From: Planctomycetota bacterium
GTDB lineage: Bacteria; Planctomycetota; Phycisphaerae; UBA1845
Reading direction: 5' to 3'
Assembly: GCA_024278775.1 (NCBI GenBank)
Contig: JAJRSP010000072.1
Span: forward strand, 1-24,117
Length of the DNA stretch: 24,117 bases
Positions 7,639 to 14,406 of this stretch are shown here, piece after piece (position 1 is the first letter of the stretch; each line of letters begins with the position of its first letter). The position numbers and the translations under genes are program-made. A model generated the notes under the pieces. The model did no database searches. It saw only the letters and a list, made by a program, of their open reading frames with translations, and had not been told where the DNA came from.

Positions 7639-10194
7639 ATGGCGCTCCACAGCACCAATCCCCAACCGTCCGATCGTCCTGACGCCGAGATACCCGTGAT
7701 CTCCGGCACGTCCGGGGACGGATTCGCTCGTTCGCTCGACGTTCTTGAGAAACCAAGACGTGTCGCACTAGTCGGCAACCCCAACACGGGAAAAACCACG
7801 CTCTTCAACCAGCTTACCGGGTTCCGCCACCGCGTCGGAAACTATCCCGGAGTCACCGTGGACAAACGCACGGGGTTTATTCGCGGCGGCGCGAGCGCCC
7901 CCCCCATCGAACTGATCGATCTGCCCGGCACCTACAGCCTCGCTGCCGGCGCTCGCGACGAAGCCGTCGTCTTGGATGTGCTACTGGGGCAAGAGTCCGC
8001 GCTCCCCCGACCCGACATTGTCTTGTGCGTGGTCGACGCCTCCAACCTCGGGCGCAACCTCTTCCTGACCACTCAGATTCTGGAGCTTGGTCGCCCCGTG
8101 GTGGTGGCACTGAACATGATGGACGTGGCCGAGCGCCACGGCATCCAAGTGGACGTCGAAGCCTTCGCCCACGATCTCGGTGTGCCGGTCGTACCGATCG
8201 TAGCCAACAAAGGGCTGGGCATACAAGAAGTCATCGCAGCGATCGTCGAGGCGTTGCATCGTGGGGTCAAAAGCCGTTGCACCGATTTCCCCCAGTGCGT
8301 CTGCGCCGAATTGGATGGTCTCTGCGAAACGCTGGCCGGCGGCGGCGCGTGCCCCGACCCGGAAGCCACGCGCGTTCAAGCCATGCAAACGCTTCTCGGA
8401 CCCGGCGGCTACCATGAAAGTCGTATGATTGAACGATGTGGCAGGGGATTCGCAGACGAGCTGGCGGAGCGTCGCCAACGCATTGTGCAATCCGGCGAGA
8501 ACGTCGTCGAACTCGAAGCCCGCGTTCGTTATGCCTGGATTGATCGCGTGCTCAGCCACACCGTGATCCGACCGGACCAACGAAAAATTTCTGCCACCGA
8601 TCGCATCGATCGCATCGCCACTCATCCGGTGGCCGGGCTGATCGTTCTGATTGGCATCATGGCAACATGCTTTCAGGCGATCTACACTTGGGCCGGCCCG
8701 CTCATGTACGCGGTGGACGGCGTATTCACTATCATTGGTGAGTCCATCGCCCAATGGATGCCGGAAGGTGCCCTGCAAAGCCTCATCGTAAACGGCGCGG
8801 TCGCGGGTGTCGGCGGAGTGATGGTGTTCCTACCACAAATCCTCATCCTCTTTCTCTTCATCGCCATTCTCGAGGACTGCGGCTACATGGCCCGCGCGGC
8901 GTTTCTTCTCGATCGCTGGATGCGACTTTTCGGGCTGGGCGGACAATCTTTTTTCCCTCTGCTTTCGTCATTCGCCTGCGCTGTCCCCGGGGTGATGGCC
9001 ACCCGAACCATCAAAGATCGCCGTGACCGGTTTGTCACGATGCTGATCGCACCACTCATGAGCTGCAGCGCACGCCTCCCGGTCTACGTGCTCATGATTG
9101 CCGCCTTCGTACCGGACAAGCCCATACTCGGGCAGTGGCTCAACCTGCAAGCCGTGACGCTGTTGGGCATGTATGTGCTGGGCGTGGGCGTGGCGATTCC
9201 TGCGGCCATCATACTCAAGAAAACCGTCTTCAAGGGCGGACCGACACAATCGTTTCTCATGGAGTTGCCGACCTACAAAAGACCCTCTCTGCGAACGGCC
9301 TTCCACCGCATGTATGAACAGGGGCACGCTTTCGTCGTCAACGCGGGCACGGTGATCGTAGCCGTCTCGATCATCATCTGGGCGCTGGCCTACTACCCAC
9401 GCTCGACAGCGATCGCCGCCGACATGCAACAAAAACGAACACAGATCCACGAGGCATACGACGCCGAACTCGATAAGATTGCCGCAACCGTACCGTCAGT
9501 CGCCAGCGTTCACGAACTCATGACCGACCCGCTCGTCTCCAAAGCCTTCGCTGAAATCGAGACGATGGAGGACGACTTATCCCGTCAAATAAGGAAAAAG
9601 GGCACCGCGTGGACACCACAAACTCTGGCCGACGTTCAGCACGGTTTTGATGAGGTGCTTCTCAATGCCATGGATCAGCGTGGCGAGGCCGGACACGCCG
9701 CACTGGCCCTATTCCGCGCCGAGACGAAGCGCGACGACGATCTCCGCCGGGTGGATCACGAACAATCCGGGGCCTATTTGCGTCACAGCGCGCTCGGACA
9801 CATGGGGCGACTCATCGAGCCGATCGTCAAGCCGCTCGGGTGGGATTGGCGCATCGGCATGGCCGCCATCGCCTCGTTCCCGGCCAGGGAAATTGTCGTC
9901 GCCACCATGGGTACGATCTACAACCTCGGCACCGACCAGGACGAAATGTCACACGGTTTGCGACAGAAGCTCCAAGCAGCTCAATGGCCCGACGGTCGCC
10001 CGGTCTTCAATTTTCCCGTCGCCATGTCGATCATGGTCTTCTTCGCCCTGTGTTGCCAGTGTGCGGCCACTCTCGCCGCCATCCGCCGGGAGACGGCATC
10101 CTGGCGTTGGCCAATACTCACATTTAGCTACATGACCACCCTGGCATACGTTGCGGCGGCCATCACCTACCAGGTCGCATCCAGAGTAAGCTGA
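7639..10194 (+). CDS. feoB: Ferrous iron transport protein FeoB with extra insert
   Basis: An 851-residue inner-membrane Fe(II) transporter with an N-terminal GTPase domain. G1 is GNPNTGKTT (about 46-54), G2 GNYPGVTV, G3 DLPGTYS, G4 NMMD and G5 VANKGLG. After the helical spacer come the membrane gates: GGVMVFLPQILILFLFIAIL with EDCGYMARAAFLLDR, then SFACAVPGVMATRTI, and later LGWDWRIGMAAIASFPAREIVVATMG. The second Gate region is interrupted by a charged helical insert, roughly residues 584-718, before HMGRLIEPIVKPLG; E. coli FeoB (773 residues) has a much shorter link here. A cysteine-containing stretch (CTDFPQCVCAELDGLC) lies near residues 214-230, in the spacer. The gene starts three bases after feoA and is followed by a Cys-rich partner. 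Confidence 0.97.
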   Translation: MALHSTNPQPSDRPDAEIPVISGTSGDGFARSLDVLEKPRRVALVGNPNTGKTTLFNQLTGFRHRVGNYPGVTVDKRTGFIRGGASAPPIELIDLPGTYSLAAGARDEAVVLDVLLGQESALPRPDIVLCVVDASNLGRNLFLTTQILELGRPVVVALNMMDVAERHGIQVDVEAFAHDLGVPVVPIVANKGLGIQEVIAAIVEALHRGVKSRCTDFPQCVCAELDGLCETLAGGGACPDPEATRVQAMQTLLGPGGYHESRMIERCGRGFADELAERRQRIVQSGENVVELEARVRYAWIDRVLSHTVIRPDQRKISATDRIDRIATHPVAGLIVLIGIMATCFQAIYTWAGPLMYAVDGVFTIIGESIAQWMPEGALQSLIVNGAVAGVGGVMVFLPQILILFLFIAILEDCGYMARAAFLLDRWMRLFGLGGQSFFPLLSSFACAVPGVMATRTIKDRRDRFVTMLIAPLMSCSARLPVYVLMIAAFVPDKPILGQWLNLQAVTLLGMYVLGVGVAIPAAIILKKTVFKGGPTQSFLMELPTYKRPSLRTAFHRMYEQGHAFVVNAGTVIVAVSIIIWALAYYPRSTAIAADMQQKRTQIHEAYDAELDKIAATVPSVASVHELMTDPLVSKAFAEIETMEDDLSRQIRKKGTAWTPQTLADVQHGFDEVLLNAMDQRGEAGHAALALFRAETKRDDDLRRVDHEQSGAYLRHSALGHMGRLIEPIVKPLGWDWRIGMAAIASFPAREIVVATMGTIYNLGTDQDEMSHGLRQKLQAAQWPDGRPVFNFPVAMSIMVFFALCCQCAATLAAIRRETASWRWPILTFSYMTTLAYVAAAITYQVASRVS

Positions 10195-10239
10195 GATCAG
10201 CATGCAGAAAGTCCCATCAACTCGCCCGGATACCGACTG

Positions 10240-10467
10240 ATGCAAGACCTTATCGCACTCGTCATCGTGATCTTCACCGCGTGGTGGCTCGTTCGACATT
10301 TCACCCGCGTAGCGAAAACGGGCCAATGCGGTTCTGGCTGTGATTGTGCCCAAGATGCCACCCGAAAAACCTCTGCGGACGACCGTGGGCTCAAAAAGAC
10401 ACCGATCATCGAGCCCGAGAATATCGGTAGACCTGCGATTTCCGCCAATGACCGCCACGAAACCTGA
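10240..10467 (+). CDS. Small FeoB-associated Cys-rich membrane protein
   Basis: A 75-residue protein with one N-terminal membrane helix (LIALVIVIFTAWWLVRHF) followed by a short cysteine cluster, CGSGCDC, and a hydrophilic tail. This layout matches the FeoB-associated Cys-rich membrane proteins often found right after feoB. Their role is unproven; binding iron at the membrane or acting in place of FeoC has been suggested. It lies 45 bases downstream of feoB in the same direction, consistent with one feoAB-partner operon. The tail of about 45 residues after the cysteines is longer than usual and has no recognisable motif. Confidence 0.72.
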   Translation: MQDLIALVIVIFTAWWLVRHFTRVAKTGQCGSGCDCAQDATRKTSADDRGLKKTPIIEPENIGRPAISANDRHET

Positions 10468-10529
10468 ACCGTCCACGGATGGAGTCGGCCTCACAGCGAT
10501 GCGAAACGGTCAAGTCCGCAAGCCGCGCA

Positions 10530-10552
10530 GTCCGATAATGCTCCGGTCGGAC
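10530..10552 (+). terminator. Possible hairpin after the feo genes
   Basis: GTCCGA (10530-10535) pairs perfectly with TCGGAC (10547-10552) across 11 bases. It lies 63 bases past the end of the Cys-rich gene and before the next one. There is no T-tract, so it would be at best a weak or factor-dependent terminator. Confidence 0.2.
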
Positions 10553-10591
10553 GGGAATCAGCGTGTAGGCTGAGGCTGGTGCTCTGTGAAA

Positions 10592-11248
10592 ATGTCCTCA
10601 GAAGTCAATGAACGGCGAAATACACAGCAGCGGCGACGTGCGCCGGGAGCGATTTCGCATCTCGTGGCCACATTTGCCGCAGGAGACAAAACCCCGCCGT
10701 CGACGAAGGTGGCTCCCGGTCCGATCCAGGTCGTCCTGGAAACCACAGACGAACACGGCACATTAGCGGCGTGGGTTCACGACGATTGGTTCACCACGCT
10801 GCTTCAGCGTTACGGCGATGAATTCGTCACACTTCGCATCGCACCCACACCGGGCGCGCTGCTTCATCCTTGCGTCTTGTATGAGGCTGAAATGGTACGG
10901 CGCGTCGTGCCGCATTGGCGCGTCGTCGCCACGGCTTACCTCGACGATGTTCAGACCGAGGAAGATATGGCCACAATCGCCGCCGGGCCCTATCACGAAA
11001 TCCAGTTCTTCGACCAAGCCAGAAATCACCCGCCTCCCCCGGATCAGGTTTCCCCACCACTCTCCATGGAGAGACTATTCGCCCGGCTTCGGGAAAAGCA
11101 GGAAAGATCATCCGGACGAACGCCGATCCTGGTGCGTCTCCCCGGTGGAATCGGGCATCCCGCCCGGACACCCTCCTCGCAAGCGTGCGCAATCCGGCTT
11201 GAGAACCGGAATCCGGCCCGCCCCTCCGGCGCGAACGTTTCTTCCTGA
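10592..11248 (+). CDS. Hypothetical protein
   Basis: A 218-residue protein that I do not recognise. The ATG at 10592 is chosen; a GTG two codons upstream is equally possible, and neither has a clear Shine-Dalgarno. It has no signal peptide or membrane segment. The centre (about residues 45-145) looks like a folded domain: IQVVLETTDEHGTLAAWVHD, ILHP-like LLHPCVLYEAEMVRR and WRVVATAYLDDVQTEEDMA. The last 60 residues are Pro/Arg/Ser-rich and probably disordered. It sits between the feo genes and aspartate kinase, in the same direction as both. No function is suggested by the sequence. Confidence 0.6.
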   Translation: MSSEVNERRNTQQRRRAPGAISHLVATFAAGDKTPPSTKVAPGPIQVVLETTDEHGTLAAWVHDDWFTTLLQRYGDEFVTLRIAPTPGALLHPCVLYEAEMVRRVVPHWRVVATAYLDDVQTEEDMATIAAGPYHEIQFFDQARNHPPPPDQVSPPLSMERLFARLREKQERSSGRTPILVRLPGGIGHPARTPSSQACAIRLENRNPARPSGANVSS

Positions 11249-11250
11249 CT

Positions 11251-11286
11251 CATTTCTTTCCGGATGATTCATTTCTTTCCGGATGA
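11251..11286. repeat. Short tandem repeat before aspartate kinase
   Basis: The 17-base unit CATTTCTTTCCGGATGA occurs at 11251-11267 and again at 11270-11286, a period of 19. It begins just after the stop codon of the hypothetical gene and ends 37 bases before the aspartate kinase ATG. It could be a slippage duplication or a pair of protein-binding sites. Confidence 0.7.
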
Positions 11287-11323
11287 TGTCGTCACTTGGC
11301 CCAGTTGACGTTACACTCGGCGC

Positions 11324-12565
11324 ATGCCGTTGATTATCCAGAAGTTTGGCGGGACGAGTCTAGCCGGTGCGGAGAAGATTCACCGGGCGGCCCGCCGCGC
11401 CATCCGGGCCAAGCTCGACGGTCATCATGTCGTTCTCGTGGTGTCGGCCATGGGAACATCGACGGACGAGCTCTTATCGCTGTCGCGGGAAGTCTCATCC
11501 GACCCACCCAAGCGCGAACTCGATATGCTGCTCACTACCGGAGAGCAGGTTTCAATCGCCCTCGTCGCCATGGCAATCAATGCGGCCGGACACGAAGCGA
11601 TCAGCCTGACCGCGGCACAGCTCGGCCTACTCACCGACGGCGTTCACATGCGTGCCCGCATCCGGCGCATCAGCCGAGACCGCATCGACAAGGAACTTAG
11701 CGCCGAAAAAATTGTAATCGTCGCCGGTTTTCAGGGGATCGACGCCGGGGGCGAGATCACCACAATGGGGCGGGGTGCCTCCGACACTACAGCCGCGGCG
11801 CTGGCAGCCGTGCTCGGTGCTCAGGTGTGCGAAATCTACACCGATGTCGACGGGGTCTATTCCGCAGACCCGCGGCTCGTGCCCACGGCGCAAAAAATTG
11901 ATAAAATGTCTTACGATGTCATACTGGAAATGGCCGCAACCGGTGCCGGGGTGATGCACGCGCGGGCGGTCGAATTCGGCAAAAAGTTCAGCGTCCCCAT
12001 CCACGTACGAAGCTCGATGACCGACGTCAAAGGAACCCTCATCATGCACGAAACACCCGATATGGAAGCGATCGCCGTCCAAGGCGTGACGTTGACGGAG
12101 GACCTGGCCGTGGTGTCGCTCAACGCCGTCCCCAACACCGCCGGCGTCGCGGCCAGTATCTTTGCCGAAGTCGCCCGGCACCAGATCCTGGTCGACGACA
12201 TCGTGCAGATTATTTACGACGGCGGTCAATTCGCCAACATCAGTTTCTCGACCGGCGCGGCCTCGGCCCAAGAGGCCCGGTCCATCTGCGAACAGTTCAT
12301 CCAAGACGCCGGCATCGGCACGGTTGATATTGACGAAGGCGTCAGCAAAGTCAGCGCCATCGGCGTCGGTATGCGCTCTCACGCGGGTATCGCCTCTACC
12401 ATGTTCGACGCCTTGGCCAGAGCCGAGGTCAACATCGAAAACATCTCGACAAGCGAGCTGGTCATCAGTTGCATCGTCCGCCGGGAGGACGGACTAAAAG
12501 CCCTACGGTTCATCCACGAAGCGTTCGATCTGGACAATAGAAACGGAGCCAACGGCGCAACATAA
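11324..12565 (+). CDS. lysC: Aspartate kinase
   Basis: A 413-residue aspartokinase, which phosphorylates L-aspartate with ATP in the first step towards lysine/diaminopimelate, threonine and methionine. The kinase domain has KFGGTS (residues 7-12), VSAMGTSTDELL, TTGEQVS, VAGFQGID and GRGASDTTAAALAA at about 149-162, where the usual second glycine of GRGGSDTTA is alanine. The C-terminal regulatory part has two ACT repeats (DLAVVSLNAVPNTAGVAASIF and VSKVSAIGVGMRSHAGIASTMFDALA, with NIENISTSE), indicating feedback control by an end-product amino acid. Length is typical for a monofunctional class without fused homoserine dehydrogenase. No other lysine or threonine genes are nearby. No strong ribosome-binding site precedes the ATG, but the KFGGTS position fixes the start. 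Confidence 0.97.
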   Translation: MPLIIQKFGGTSLAGAEKIHRAARRAIRAKLDGHHVVLVVSAMGTSTDELLSLSREVSSDPPKRELDMLLTTGEQVSIALVAMAINAAGHEAISLTAAQLGLLTDGVHMRARIRRISRDRIDKELSAEKIVIVAGFQGIDAGGEITTMGRGASDTTAAALAAVLGAQVCEIYTDVDGVYSADPRLVPTAQKIDKMSYDVILEMAATGAGVMHARAVEFGKKFSVPIHVRSSMTDVKGTLIMHETPDMEAIAVQGVTLTEDLAVVSLNAVPNTAGVAASIFAEVARHQILVDDIVQIIYDGGQFANISFSTGAASAQEARSICEQFIQDAGIGTVDIDEGVSKVSAIGVGMRSHAGIASTMFDALARAEVNIENISTSELVISCIVRREDGLKALRFIHEAFDLDNRNGANGAT

Positions 12566-12582
12566 CGCCAAAGCCACACCCG

Positions 12583-13260
12583 ATGTTCCCGCTGCGCAAA
12601 CGAAAACCCCCGTCGTCGGTTCGCGTGCGTTTCCCCTGGCATCGCGTGCTGATCCCCACGGTCCTCGCCGCTGCGTTTGTGATCAACGCCGTCTGCCACG
12701 CCCCGCGGCATCCGCCCACCTCGGCCACCGCACCAGCCAGTGTCGGCCCGGCCGCCATCATCGATTGGAACCGGTACCATGACAAAACCTTCACCGTCAC
12801 GCGCGTGATCGACGGCGACACATTCGACATCGACGTGCCTGACAGCGGCAGCGCGACCACCCGGATTCGACTCTGGGGCGTGGACACACCGGAACTCGCC
12901 CACTTCGGCAAGCCCGTCATGCACTACGGGCCGGAAGCCGCGGTTTTTGCGAAGGTAACGCTAACCGGGCGCTCCGTTCACATCGTACTCTCGCCCAAGC
13001 AAACGCGCGGCAAATTCGGACGGCTGCTTGCGTATGTCTATCTGGAACGTGGCGGAAGCATGTTCAACGAGATGCTGCTCGAACAGGGATACGCCTACGC
13101 CGATCTGAGGTTTCCGCACCACTACTTCGACCAATTCGCAGCCGCGGACCGCCGCGCCCGTCGCGCCGGCGTCGGCATGTGGTCCGGCATCACGCTTGAA
13201 CAAATGCCCGCATGGAAACAACGCTTCGAGAAGAAGCGAGAGGAAGATCGCAAACCGTAG
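12583..13260 (+). CDS. Exported thermonuclease (SNase-like)
   Basis: A 225-residue staphylococcal-nuclease-fold protein that should cleave DNA or RNA with Ca2+ outside the cytoplasm. A basic N-terminus and one hydrophobic helix (VLIPTVLAAAFVINAVC) form a signal peptide or anchor. The SNase domain spans about residues 65-205. VIDGDTFDID supplies the calcium ligand Asp79. IRLWGVDTPE supplies Arg96, Asp101 and Glu104, with the same spacing as Arg35, Asp40 and Glu43 of the S. aureus enzyme. GRLLAYVY supplies Arg147, near the place of Arg87. All catalytic residues are therefore present. The C-terminal tail is highly charged (KKREEDRKP). The gene starts 17 bases after aspartate kinase, probably by chance or cotranscription rather than shared function. 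Confidence 0.9.
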   Translation: MFPLRKRKPPSSVRVRFPWHRVLIPTVLAAAFVINAVCHAPRHPPTSATAPASVGPAAIIDWNRYHDKTFTVTRVIDGDTFDIDVPDSGSATTRIRLWGVDTPELAHFGKPVMHYGPEAAVFAKVTLTGRSVHIVLSPKQTRGKFGRLLAYVYLERGGSMFNEMLLEQGYAYADLRFPHHYFDQFAAADRRARRAGVGMWSGITLEQMPAWKQRFEKKREEDRKP

Positions 13261-13337
13261 GATTCCGTGCTTTCTGCACCCCGTCCTCCTCACGCCGTGG
13301 TTACCCGAAGAACGAGACATCCGGCACGATCTACAGG

Positions 13338-13511
13338 CTACGCCTCCGCGCCAGGCTCTTTGATTTCGTCGAGGTAGTTCTGGAATTCACTCATGTGGTA
13401 TGACACAAAGCAAAACGCATGGTGCAGCGCCAAGTATTCCAGATCGGTCTTGTCGTCTTCGGCCTCGTGACGCAACTCGTTCAACTTTGCTAGGATCGGT
13501 TCGGCTTTCAT
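13338..13511 (-). CDS. Small acidic protein, 57 residues
   Basis: A short minus-strand gene with good coding signs. An AGGA site lies about eight bases upstream of the ATG, and the peptide is well formed (MKAEPILAKLNELRHEAED, then TDLEYLALHHAFCFVSYHMS). It is acidic, rich in Leu, Glu and His, and predicted mostly helical, with no signal peptide and one cysteine. It converges on the nuclease gene, whose stop is 77 bases away, and lies downstream of the HTH-receiver gene on the same strand (about 100 bases), so it may share that transcript. I do not recognise a family. It could be a small cytoplasmic adaptor or regulator, but nothing in the sequence shows this. Confidence 0.65.
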   Translation of the reverse strand: MKAEPILAKLNELRHEAEDDKTDLEYLALHHAFCFVSYHMSEFQNYLDEIKEPGAEA

Positions 13512-13608
13512 CGGGTGTTCCTGTTGTCAATGGGAACGCGCGTGCATCGCGTTCTTGGGAGGGGATGATACCGAACGATGATGGAAACGTACAGACTGAC
13601 GCTTCTTA

Positions 13609-14199
13609 CTAACCGACCGCAGGGGCCGTGTGACGTTCGATGAGCGACATCAGCGCCGCCGCCTCAAACGGCTTGGCCAGGAAGCCGTCAAAGCCCGACT
13701 GCAACAACGATTGCCCGTGCCCCTCAGTCAGATCGCTGCCCGTCCCGATCAAACAGGTTCCGCCAAGGTCGCTGCTGGAGCGAAAAGACCGTACCACCGC
13801 GGCCGGGTCCACATCGGGCAGGGACACGTCCATGACCACCACCTGCGGCTCCCGATCTCGGGCAATGGCCCCCGCCTCGATCGCCGTCTCGGCCGTCAAC
13901 ACCTCAAAACCGTCGTTCTTTTCGAGCGTCGTCCGAATCGCCTCGCACAAACCCGCATCACCATCCAGCACGAGCACACGTAACGCCCCGGCATCAAGCC
14001 CGTTAAGGGGAATGCCGTTCACCCGCATAAACTTGATGAGCTGGTCAATCGGAATGCGGCGGTCTTTGCTGCCGGGAATGCGGTAGCCGTGAAGGTGCCC
14101 CGAATCGAACCACTTCGACACCGTCCGCGGCGCGACGCTGCAAATCTTGGCCACGTCGCCCGTGGTCAATACCGTCTTGCTTTGTCCGCCATTTGGCAA
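13609..14199 (-). CDS. HTH-receiver response regulator with N-terminal DNA-binding domain
   Basis: A 196-residue protein. Residues 8-60 form an excisionase/MerR-like winged helix (LTTGDVAKICSVAPRTVSKWF, then GYRIPGSKDRRIPIDQLIKFM). Residues 73-190 form a CheY-like receiver (LRVLVLDGDAGLCEAIRTTL) with phospho-acceptor Asp124 in VVVMDVSLPD and Lys176 in FLAKPF. The usual order in response regulators is receiver first and DNA-binding domain last; here it is reversed. The acidic pocket DGDAG has Asp-Gly-Asp instead of adjacent acids, so metal binding may be altered. The start is TTG at 14199; AGGA is about seven bases upstream and an in-frame TGA lies just before it. It could receive phosphate from the hybrid kinase in this window, but that is only a guess. 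Confidence 0.85.
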   Translation of the reverse strand: MPNGGQSKTVLTTGDVAKICSVAPRTVSKWFDSGHLHGYRIPGSKDRRIPIDQLIKFMRVNGIPLNGLDAGALRVLVLDGDAGLCEAIRTTLEKNDGFEVLTAETAIEAGAIARDREPQVVVMDVSLPDVDPAAVVRSFRSSSDLGGTCLIGTGSDLTEGHGQSLLQSGFDGFLAKPFEAAALMSLIERHTAPAVG

Positions 14200-14345
14200 T
14201 GCTCGTCCTCATTGGTGCTACACGCTCAAGACGCGTAACACAGACCGATGGTACCGCGCCAACGTCCGAAAACGTGACGGCACCACCGGTTCATCGGCAA
14301 GCCAACGGACCAACTTTTCTTAAACAAAACCGTGGACAGGAACGA

Positions 14346-14391
14346 ACCCCGCCAGCAGCCGCCGGCGCTACCGGCTAAAGCCGCACGGGGT
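14346..14391 (-). terminator. Nested hairpin after the LysM gene
   Basis: Outer arms ACCCCG (14346-14351) and CGGGGT (14386-14391) enclose an inner stem GCCGG (14361-14365) with CCGGC (14371-14375). It begins 16 bases beyond the stop of the minus-strand LysM gene. A T-rich stretch (TTTTGTTTAAG) follows about 15 bases later on that strand. It is a plausible but not canonical terminator. The remaining 14200-14345 shows no gene. Confidence 0.35.
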
Positions 14392-14406
14392 TATTGAGTG
14401 CTGGGG

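Noticed and set aside
11185..11215. A tRNA-like stem-loop, with CCGG arms around CTTGAGAA resembling a serine anticodon arm or, on the other strand, a T arm
   Set aside because: The loop has eight bases instead of seven. No acceptor stem, D arm or GGTTCRA T arm with correct spacing can be built on either strand. It lies inside the tail of a coding frame.
11251..11361. Short repeats considered as a CRISPR array
   Set aside because: Only two copies with a two-base gap are present, with no spacers of 25-40 bases and no cas genes. The same holds for the repeats near 21318 and 22628.
11627..12382. A 251-codon minus-strand frame opposite aspartate kinase
   Set aside because: The plus strand has all aspartate kinase motifs; the antisense frame has a low-complexity Gly/Asp/Val pattern typical of a mirror frame.
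14350..14365. GCCAGCAGCCGC resembles the 530-loop region of 16S rRNA
   Set aside because: The match is only 12 bases and the flanks do not continue as 16S sequence. It belongs to a GC-rich hairpin after the LysM gene.
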